This document shows, in pieces, positions 32,882 to 40,011 of a stretch of DNA of 40,011 nucleotides. The notes beneath the pieces were generated by a model that worked only from the letters and a program-made list of their open reading frames with translations, did no database searches and had not been told where the DNA came from. The position numbers and the translations under genes are program-made. Origin of the DNA: Desulfurococcales archaeon (GTDB taxonomy: Archaea > Thermoproteota > Thermoprotei_A > Sulfolobales > Ignisphaeraceae); contig JAPWUB010000003.1 of assembly GCA_028275745.1 (NCBI GenBank), positions 1 to 40,011 of the forward strand. Reading direction: 5' to 3'. The stretch's first letter is position 1. Every line of letters starts with the position of its first letter.

Positions 32882-33265
32882 ATGAACGGCGAACAAGAAG
32901 CTACTCATGCAAATGAGAAAGCTGAGGAAGAGAAGCCTGAAAAAGTGGATATAAAGAGGCTCATATCTGTCATACCTCCAGCTACTGAGTTATTTGGAAA
33001 GAGACAGGGAGGACCCAAGGAGAAGAGAATAAGGCTTCTATACGATGAATCTGTAGGCGAGGAAGAGGCAAAGATCTCGCCTACACTTGCCAAGGAATTG
33101 GGAATCAAGGATTTTGTAGAGGTTAGTGTTGCAGGCAAAAAAAGATTTAGACTAAAGGTTCGCATAGATGAGAATGCCTCGCCAAACTATGTCTATGTAA
33201 ACCCTGAGCTCATGAAAAGAAATGGTGTTGCAAACAACAGCATATGTACTGTTCGTGCTGCGTAA
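32882..33265 (+). CDS. Conserved hypothetical protein
   Basis: 127-aa ORF, charged N-terminus and beta-rich C-terminal half. Confidence 0.7.
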   Translation: MNGEQEATHANEKAEEEKPEKVDIKRLISVIPPATELFGKRQGGPKEKRIRLLYDESVGEEEAKISPTLAKELGIKDFVEVSVAGKKRFRLKVRIDENASPNYVYVNPELMKRNGVANNSICTVRAA

Positions 33266-33389
33266 TCCTACTACATCTCTACAAAGATGCAGACGGCTAC
33301 ATTCTGACATGGCTTCTCAATAAAACATTTATATAACTCACACTAAATAGCAAAGTAAACAGAGGCACGTAACAATCTCTGAGAGTGGC

Positions 33390-34061
33390 ATGACTATGGC
33401 TAGCGACATTTTAGAACCTGGTGAAGAGCGTATACAGCTCTCGCTTAGCGAGGAGAATATATTGGAGAGTCTTAGAAATGCTTCGGTAAGGTCTGCTGAG
33501 CTTGTAAACGAACTTTTGAGTGTTGCTACTGATCTATTTGCTTCAAGGTTTGAGAACGCGAGGATTAGGATTCAGAAGGCTTTCGCGCTTTACGATATGT
33601 GTAGAGATGGTGTTGAAAAGGCCTTTACATACCTTGCAAAGGTCTCGTTATCCCTTACATACGCTACTCACTACATGCAGGTGCTCAACACATTTAGATC
33701 ACTTCTTCACCAGATCCAGAGACTCCTACTACATCTCCTAACAATAGATCAGAACGTTGTAAGTACTAATCCAGAAGCTATAGTTGTTATGGAGAAGTTT
33801 GTTAAGCTACTCAGTAGCTACTTTAATTCATTAACATCTCTCTTGAATTCGTATTTAGAGCATTCGCCAAAAGCTGATACTGCTTTGGAAGATCTTGCAA
33901 ATGCTTCAAGAGAGATAGAGACATACATACGTGAGCTAGCTTTTGAAAAGCAAGGTATTGAATTACCAACCCTGATAGCTCTAAATATGGAAGAAGTTGC
34001 GTTCAATGCTATAGATCTTTACGAGGCTTTACTATGTCTACACCTAGCCAGGAAAAGCTGA
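33390..34061 (+). CDS. Hypothetical alpha-helical protein
   Basis: 223-aa ORF overlapping endA start by 28 nt. Confidence 0.7.
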   Translation: MTMASDILEPGEERIQLSLSEENILESLRNASVRSAELVNELLSVATDLFASRFENARIRIQKAFALYDMCRDGVEKAFTYLAKVSLSLTYATHYMQVLNTFRSLLHQIQRLLLHLLTIDQNVVSTNPEAIVVMEKFVKLLSSYFNSLTSLLNSYLEHSPKADTALEDLANASREIETYIRELAFEKQGIELPTLIALNMEEVAFNAIDLYEALLCLHLARKS

Positions 34062-34600
34062 GGATTGAGGTAAGGATTCACGGTTTAAGGGGTATAGTGC
34101 CCGATATTGATAAATCGATTCAACTCTTCAAGGCATTTATAGGCAAGCCTCTCGGAGTTTCAAAGCCTGACCCAAATGCTGTGTATAGGCTTCCCCTTGT
34201 TCTATCACCATACGAGACTCTGTACCTCTGCGAAAAAGGCTTGATTGAGCCTGTCCTAAATGGTCAGGTAATAGACTGCAAAACCCTGCAAAAGCATTTT
34301 GAAAGCCTGATACCCGACTTCGCAAAGAAGTATGCAGTATTTGCAGATCTTACACAAAAAGGATACATACTAAGGGGCGCCATGAAATATGGAGCGGACT
34401 TTGCAGTGTACGAGCTTGGGCCAGGGCTTGAGCATGCACCCTATGTTGTTACAGTCGCCTCATCGAATACAAGACTTCGTGCTGTAGATATTGTGGGGCT
34501 TGGCAGGCTAAGCCACAGTGTTAGAAAGAAGTCTGTCCTGGCAATAGTCGACGATAAGGGTATCGTGAGCTATATAGTTTTTAAATGGGTTAAGACATAG
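34034..34600 (+). CDS. endA: tRNA-splicing endonuclease subunit
   Basis: GYILRGAMKYGADFAVYELGPGLEHAPYVV...SVRKKSVLAIVDD retains Tyr/His/Lys catalytic context. Confidence 0.92.
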   Translation: MSTPSQEKLRIEVRIHGLRGIVPDIDKSIQLFKAFIGKPLGVSKPDPNAVYRLPLVLSPYETLYLCEKGLIEPVLNGQVIDCKTLQKHFESLIPDFAKKYAVFADLTQKGYILRGAMKYGADFAVYELGPGLEHAPYVVTVASSNTRLRAVDIVGLGRLSHSVRKKSVLAIVDDKGIVSYIVFKWVKT

Positions 34601-34635
34601 AGTAAAAACGTGCTTTCCGCATCTCGTACTCGTGT

Positions 34636-35214
34636 ATGGTGAGCCTTTTGGGAAATCGTGCAGAAGGTAGCGATACTAGAAAACCTCAAGATAGAAAAAT
34701 GCCGAAACCCTCTACAAGACACCAACCACGCACACAAGCACCGAAGAAGGAGGAAAGAAGAGAGGAAAGATCAGCAGCAAAGCAAGAGGCCTTTGCACAG
34801 TATAGGAGACCTGTAAGGAGGGAAGAAAGAGCATCTAGAGCTCAACAGCCTCCACCAGAACACATAGCAGAGCAGCATGATAAACTCACACCAAAACCTA
34901 TTGACACAATGTGTAATCCTGCATGCCCGCTATTTAGGTGCACCAAGAAAGCCATAATAATAAAGCTTGTTAATGGAAAGCCTGTGCCTTGGTGTACATG
35001 GGTAAATGATGTGTGTATAGGGTATAAATGCCAGTATGCCTCATGTAGTGCTAGGTACATGCTTCCTGATGGAAGATGTGTAGCGGCGTTAAAGACTAGA
35101 GAGAAAGAGGAGGACGAGTTCCTCAAAGAGCTTGAGAAAGAGAAGGAAATAAATAGCTTAAAGAACGTCCTTAGTAGAAGAGGTCTTAACAAAGACCTTG
35201 AAGAACTACTCTAA
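34636..35214 (+). CDS. Cysteine-rich hypothetical protein
   Basis: CNPACPLFRCTKK...WCTWVNDVCIGYKCQYASCSARYMLPDGRC after a basic low-complexity N-terminus. Confidence 0.75.
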   Translation: MVSLLGNRAEGSDTRKPQDRKMPKPSTRHQPRTQAPKKEERREERSAAKQEAFAQYRRPVRREERASRAQQPPPEHIAEQHDKLTPKPIDTMCNPACPLFRCTKKAIIIKLVNGKPVPWCTWVNDVCIGYKCQYASCSARYMLPDGRCVAALKTREKEEDEFLKELEKEKEINSLKNVLSRRGLNKDLEELL

Positions 35215-35324
35215 CAATTCAATAGCATTTTCTTCGTCAAATCCTTAACAAACTCTACACCTCACCAAAATTGCCCTACATATATTGATGTTATCCTCCA
35301 TTAGGTGTAGCAGGAAGCAGAAGA

Positions 35325-35392
35325 TGATTATCAGTCCTGCGCGAGCCTATCATTCCTTTGTAGTCAACCCTTTCGAGCCTCATCACTGTAAG
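35325..35392 (-). ncRNA. C/D box sRNA candidate; D' guide predicted to target U34 of tRNA-Glu(UUC)
   Basis: Minus strand: GTGATGA(C)-ggctcgaaaggg-TTGA(D')-ctacaaagga-ATGATAG(C')-gctcgcgcagga-CTGA(D); both guides exactly 12 nt; C box 16 nt past the tRNA-Asn 3' end. Confidence 0.77.
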
Positions 35393-35402
35393 AAGGAATA
35401 GG

Positions 35403-35475
35403 CGCCGGGGGGAGGATTCGAACCTCCGACCACGGGGTTAACAGCCCCGCGCTCTACCAGCTGAGCTACCCCGGC
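35403..35475 (-). tRNA. tRNA-Asn(GTT), CCA not encoded
   Basis: Reverse complement gccggggtagctcagctggtagagcgcggggctgttaaccccgtggtcggaggttcgaatcctccccccggcg; loop CTGTTAA. Confidence 0.95.
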
Positions 35476-35527
35476 GCCGCAAGCCCCAAGAAATATATTT
35501 TAGGTACTCTGCTCTCAGGCTAAAAGC

Positions 35528-36424
35528 TTATTGTGAAATATGCGTATTGCTTACAAAGGTTGCTTTGCGCAACTTTATGTAGTGCGCCATTATGAGCCCA
35601 TAAATCGGTGCTGTAAGTGGATCTGTGTTGATTCTGACGTGAACTACGTGCTTTGGCTGGATGCGGGCTCTTAGTATATGTGCAAGTTCTTCGCGTACAA
35701 TGTGCTCCTCTGCTGATGTATAGAATAATGCTGTTGCTTCTGGAATGGCTTGCCAAATCATTGATGCTTTATCGATTGTTGTGTATATATATCCTAGCTC
35801 GCTGAGCTCTTCACCAACCGATAAGAGTGAGTGTGTCACCACAACGGTTCTGCACTTCTCTACATCTTCAACAGTTTTGCTGTAAACCTTTATCATATCC
35901 TCAACTACGCTCGCTACGCTGACTTCGTTCTCCAACCTCTTAATGCGCTTAACATCACTATTCATAGCTAAGCCAAGCTTTATGCTGGCTAGGCTAACTG
36001 TAAGCCTGTACATGGATGCCTCTATCTCTATAGAGCCCTCCAAAACCTGTTGAAGAGGTCCTGAAGCAAGCGATAGAGGTCTTGGAACTATGAGTAGCGT
36101 ATCGAGCCCTAGAATTCTTGAGGCGTAAGCAACTCTGTTGAGGCAGCCAATGCTGTGAGGGGAGGTGAGGACTATGCTCACCTCTAAACCTTCGCTTATG
36201 TATGGTAGTAACATGTTAGACGCGTAATCCCCGTTGACAACCACTATGTTTATATTCTCGTTTGCAAGCCTTAGAACGGTCTCAAGATGGTGTGCAACGC
36301 CTTCTGATGCCCCGCAAAAAAGTATTGCTACTCGCTCTTTACCGTGCAACCTCGTTAGAAGCTCCTTCGCTAAGGTGTTTGATGCCTCCTCGCTGAGCTC
36401 TACATCCCTTACCAGCTTCTTCAT
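35528..36424 (-). CDS. Hypothetical protein, possibly SIS-like/Rossmann fold
   Basis: 298-aa ORF; VAILFCGASEGVAHHLETVLRLA...VVVNGDYASNML. Confidence 0.7.
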   Translation of the reverse strand: MKKLVRDVELSEEASNTLAKELLTRLHGKERVAILFCGASEGVAHHLETVLRLANENINIVVVNGDYASNMLLPYISEGLEVSIVLTSPHSIGCLNRVAYASRILGLDTLLIVPRPLSLASGPLQQVLEGSIEIEASMYRLTVSLASIKLGLAMNSDVKRIKRLENEVSVASVVEDMIKVYSKTVEDVEKCRTVVVTHSLLSVGEELSELGYIYTTIDKASMIWQAIPEATALFYTSAEEHIVREELAHILRARIQPKHVVHVRINTDPLTAPIYGLIMAHYIKLRKATFVSNTHISQ

Positions 36425-36429
36425 CAGCT

Positions 36430-36729
36430 CTATGTCTCTTCACCGTACTCCTCCTCACTGAGGAGCTCAAGGAATAGCTCTTTGTAGTACTCCTCTTTCT
36501 CGTGCTCTATCTCCTCCTTGCTCCTACCAATCTTCTTACCTTCGCTGACAACTGACGTAGTCTTGATCCTGTCAGAGGATGTTGTTGACTGACCTTTTGT
36601 GTACTCCTTACTCTGTGGAATGAGTTCGTAGCCGCACTTGCTGCATCTGAGGACTGTTGTGCCGTCCTCTCTCTTAACAGGCATTAAGAGTCCTCCGCAT
36701 CTTGGACAGAACTGCATGCAGCTCACCAT
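36430..36729 (-). CDS. RPB9/TFS-like N-terminal zinc-ribbon protein lacking the C-terminal TFIIS ribbon
   Basis: MQFCPRCGGLLMPVKREDGTTVLRCSKCGYE, then an acidic helical tail. Confidence 0.82.
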   Translation of the reverse strand: MVSCMQFCPRCGGLLMPVKREDGTTVLRCSKCGYELIPQSKEYTKGQSTTSSDRIKTTSVVSEGKKIGRSKEEIEHEKEEYYKELFLELLSEEEYGEET

Positions 36730-36794
36730 AAGCTATTGTTGCGAGTACCTAACGTTTTTGTATTTCCCGATTAATAAACTTTGCCGTTAGAAAA

Positions 36795-36862
36795 AGTGTT
36801 GATCAGACTCTGGCGTCTTCCTCATCCTGGGCTCAGCGGTAATACCACTCATCATCTGGCTA
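36795..36862 (-). ncRNA. C/D box sRNA candidate; D' guide predicted to target the 16S rRNA 530 loop
   Basis: Minus strand: ATGATGA(C)-gtggtattaccg-CTGA(D')-gcccagg-ATGAGGA(C')-agacgccagagt-CTGA(D); both guides exactly 12 nt; D' guide complementary to CGGUAAUACCA. Confidence 0.87.
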
Positions 36863-37082
36863 GCCTATTCACTCTGTAGAACTCTATAACTCTTTTGCTT
36901 AACTCGGCAATATCCTTCTCTAGGCATTCACTGCACACAATCTTTCCATCAACAAGCGTTAGGATTATCCTAACCTTGCTCTTGCCACAATCAATGTAGC
37001 TAGACTCCTTCACAAGCCCTGCAAGTGCAAAGCCCTCTAAATCGTATATGCTTAGTGTTTCCTCACACGAAGCTTTGCCCAC
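36852..37082 (-). CDS. Hypothetical small protein with CxxC
   Basis: 76-aa ORF, ...DGKIVCSECLEKDIAELSKRVIEFYRVNRLAR; stop codon lies in the sRNA C box. Confidence 0.7.
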   Translation of the reverse strand: MGKASCEETLSIYDLEGFALAGLVKESSYIDCGKSKVRIILTLVDGKIVCSECLEKDIAELSKRVIEFYRVNRLAR

Positions 37083-37098
37083 GTTGCATCGCCTAGGC

Positions 37099-38994
37099 CT
37101 AGATCTGGGGCAGCGGCTCTATACCTAGTATCTGGAGGCCTGTGGATATAACCCTATTTACTGCATAGACGAGCAATAGCTTTGCTGCTCTAATGCTCTC
37201 TTTCGGCTCTGTAATTACGGGCTCTTCGTCGTACCAGCTGTTGAACTCGTCTGCTAACTTGAGTAGGTAGACTGCGAGTGTTGAGGGGTCTAAGCTTCTG
37301 TAGCTTGCTAGCATGGTTTCGGGGAACTGCGCTACTAGCTTTACTAATCTCCATCTTCTCTCATGCTCCGCGAACCTCCTATCCATAATCTCTAGAAGCT
37401 TGCTCCAGCTGAGCTCTATGCCCACTTCCCTAGCTTTCCTGAATATGCCTTCGGTTCTGGCATATGTGTAGAGGAGGTATGGTGCTGAGTTCTTCTCGAA
37501 GTCTAGGACAAGGGACCAGGAGAACTTTACAGGTCTTGATGGTGTTACAGATAGTAGGTAGAACCTGACTGCTGCAACACCCATCTTCTCAGCAACTTCC
37601 TGTGACTGGCTTCCTCTCTTCTCAAGCTCTACAAGAACCCTTCTCTTAGCCTCGTCCAGAACCTCATCGAGCGTTACTATCCTTCCACGTCTAGAGCTCA
37701 TCTTCACCCCCTCCATACTGACCATCTCATAGCTGTAGTGCAGAAGGTTCTCAGCCTCTCTTGTGAAGCCGAGCATGTAGAGTGCTAGCCTTAGCTGAGC
37801 CTGGGCAAGGGTCTGCTCAGCAGCAATAACGTTTATCACTCTATCAGCGTTGAACTCCCTGAACTTCTTCAAGGTGTAGGCTATGTCCCTAACGGTGTAG
37901 AGTGTTGTTCCATCGCTCCTCATTATCACTAGTGGGGGTACCTCAAGGTTCTTTGGTATTCCAAGTCTTGCCCTGAGCTCTGGGCTGTCAATAGCTTTGA
38001 AGTCTACTGCTAGTGCACCTTTGTGAACTGTTGCTACTTTCTTCAGCATCTCTATAACCTTTGCTACCTCACCGCTCCAGACTAGATCGCTTTCCCAGTC
38101 CCACACCTCTATCTCTGCACCAAATCTTCTTAACGTCTCCTTAAAGCCCTCGATGCACTTCTCAACAATGCTTCTAACAAGCTTCACTGTCTCTGGTTCT
38201 CCAGCCTCGTATGATTTCATAATCTTTGATATCTCTTCTTCGAAGTCTATGTCCCTAGCTTTCTCAGATATTGCTGTGAATATGTCTGGAGCTATCTTTG
38301 AAAGTCTTGCTGCATCTGCTAGTAGCTGATCTAGCTCTTCCTGAAGCCTTTTACTCTCCTCACCTGTTGCCGTGGCAAGCCTCTTTTTAATGCTTTGGAT
38401 ATCTGCTAGAGTGCTTGTAACTGCGTATACCAGCCCTATGAAGTGATCTGGCTTCATGTTGTCAGGTAGCTCAACTTTGCCGAGTAGCTTGAAGCCTAGT
38501 GCGACAACAGCTGTTTGCCTGCCTACATCGTTTATGTAGAACCTTGTCTGCACCTCATTACCAAAGCTCTTCAGGATCTTCGCTATGAAGCTACCTAGCG
38601 CAGCGTTTCTTGCTGCACCTATGTGTAGCGGGTGTATTGGGTTTGCTGATACATACTCCACTACAATTCTTTTAGGCTTCTCCTCCCTACATATGCCGTA
38701 GTCGGGATACCCCACAACGTTCTCTAGAGTTGTGTAGGCAAATTCCTCTCTGTTCAGGTAGATGTTTAGGTATATGCCGCTAAGCTGGGCTCTGGAAACT
38801 AAGCTGCACCTGGTAATCGTCTTGGCGGCTTCCTCTGCCTGAGCCTTGCTGATGCCTGCTTTTGGGAGAACTAGTGTGTAATCACCAAAGCCCTCCTTAG
38901 CAACTTCAAGACTGGCTACCACAGCGTTTATGGGTAGTCCAGCAGCGCTGGCTATGCACCCCCTAAGCCTGTCAATAGGGTTAAGGCACATCAT
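37099..38994 (-). CDS. argS: Arginyl-tRNA synthetase
   Basis: VEYVSANPIHPLHIGAARNAALGSFIAKIL class I motif; VKMSSRRGRIVTLDEVL. Confidence 0.97.
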   Translation of the reverse strand: MMCLNPIDRLRGCIASAAGLPINAVVASLEVAKEGFGDYTLVLPKAGISKAQAEEAAKTITRCSLVSRAQLSGIYLNIYLNREEFAYTTLENVVGYPDYGICREEKPKRIVVEYVSANPIHPLHIGAARNAALGSFIAKILKSFGNEVQTRFYINDVGRQTAVVALGFKLLGKVELPDNMKPDHFIGLVYAVTSTLADIQSIKKRLATATGEESKRLQEELDQLLADAARLSKIAPDIFTAISEKARDIDFEEEISKIMKSYEAGEPETVKLVRSIVEKCIEGFKETLRRFGAEIEVWDWESDLVWSGEVAKVIEMLKKVATVHKGALAVDFKAIDSPELRARLGIPKNLEVPPLVIMRSDGTTLYTVRDIAYTLKKFREFNADRVINVIAAEQTLAQAQLRLALYMLGFTREAENLLHYSYEMVSMEGVKMSSRRGRIVTLDEVLDEAKRRVLVELEKRGSQSQEVAEKMGVAAVRFYLLSVTPSRPVKFSWSLVLDFEKNSAPYLLYTYARTEGIFRKAREVGIELSWSKLLEIMDRRFAEHERRWRLVKLVAQFPETMLASYRSLDPSTLAVYLLKLADEFNSWYDEEPVITEPKESIRAAKLLLVYAVNRVISTGLQILGIEPLPQI

Positions 38995-39326
38995 TATACC
39001 ACTCCAAACTGTACAAGAGGATCCTCGAAGTCGACAGGCAAAGGCTTTCCAGCGGCAACTATCTCATCATACCTCCTCTCAAGGAATGAAATAAACACAG
39101 TACAGCCCTCGAACCTACCATCAACAGTACACTTCTCGCCAAGTTTAAGGAAGCACAGCTTTGTCTTCCTATCGAAGAATGGGCATATCTTGTGATGAGA
39201 CTTAGCGCTCTTAATCATCTTCTGAACCCATGACTTCTTACTCTCTCTCTGAACCAGCTGACGTGATGATGAAGACTGTGACTGCTCCCCCACCTGCTTA
39301 TCAAGCTTTTCACCATTGCCCACCAT
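38994..39326 (-). CDS. Hypothetical cysteine-motif protein
   Basis: CPFFDRKTKLCFLKLGEKCTVDGRFEGCTVF; overlaps argS start by 1 nt. Confidence 0.72.
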   Translation of the reverse strand: MVGNGEKLDKQVGEQSQSSSSRQLVQRESKKSWVQKMIKSAKSHHKICPFFDRKTKLCFLKLGEKCTVDGRFEGCTVFISFLERRYDEIVAAGKPLPVDFEDPLVQFGVV

Positions 39327-39549
39327 TATAACTCCACCTGGCTACCAAAGCCTATCACACTAAAACTCCAAATCTCTGTACTAAAAGGGTTAGAGTTAAT
39401 ATAGCGCTATGCCTGCATTGCCTAGAGCCCTAGAAGCAAAACTGGAGGTAGCACATCCCTTAACAAGCAAAACATGAAGCAACAAATCAGCACTAGGAGA
39501 AGCACAAAACAGGGACATAAATCATCATTGAATTACTTGAGGTAGAACC

Positions 39550-40011
<462 letters not shown>

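Noticed and set aside
39480-39532. ATGATGA ... CTGA on the minus strand downstream of 23S rRNA
   Set aside because: Only 31 nt between boxes and no D'/C' pair; more likely 23S trailer

Overview
This is a gene-dense window from a crenarchaeal (Thermoproteota) chromosome. It contains the EF-1alpha/rps7/rps12/nusA/rpl30e/rpoA2/rpoA1/rpoB/rpoH cluster, the L10/L1/L11/Spt5/SecE/FtsY/prefoldin/LX/eIF6/L31e/L39e/PDCD5/S19e/YhbY/Rnp4 cluster, and speE, speB, a RimK-like ligase, eIF1, rpoP, TFB, glyS, endA and argS. It also has five tRNA genes, one with a non-canonical variable-loop intron, and the 3' part of a 23S rRNA gene on the minus strand. The most interesting signal is in the 'empty' DNA. On the minus strand, three unlabelled loci each have the full C - 12 nt - D' - spacer - C' - 12 nt - D layout of archaeal C/D box sRNAs (2'-O-methylation guides). 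Applying the N+5 rule by eye, one is predicted to hit wobble U34 of tRNA-Gln(UUG), one wobble U34 of tRNA-Glu(UUC), and one A532 of the 16S rRNA 530 loop (CGGUAAUACCA). One begins about 16 nt downstream of tRNA-Asn, and another has its C box fused to the tandem TGA TGA stop of an upstream ORF. No database search or folding program was run. The isoacceptor targets are inferred from the tRNA-Glu(CUC) and tRNA-Gln(CUG) genes in the window.
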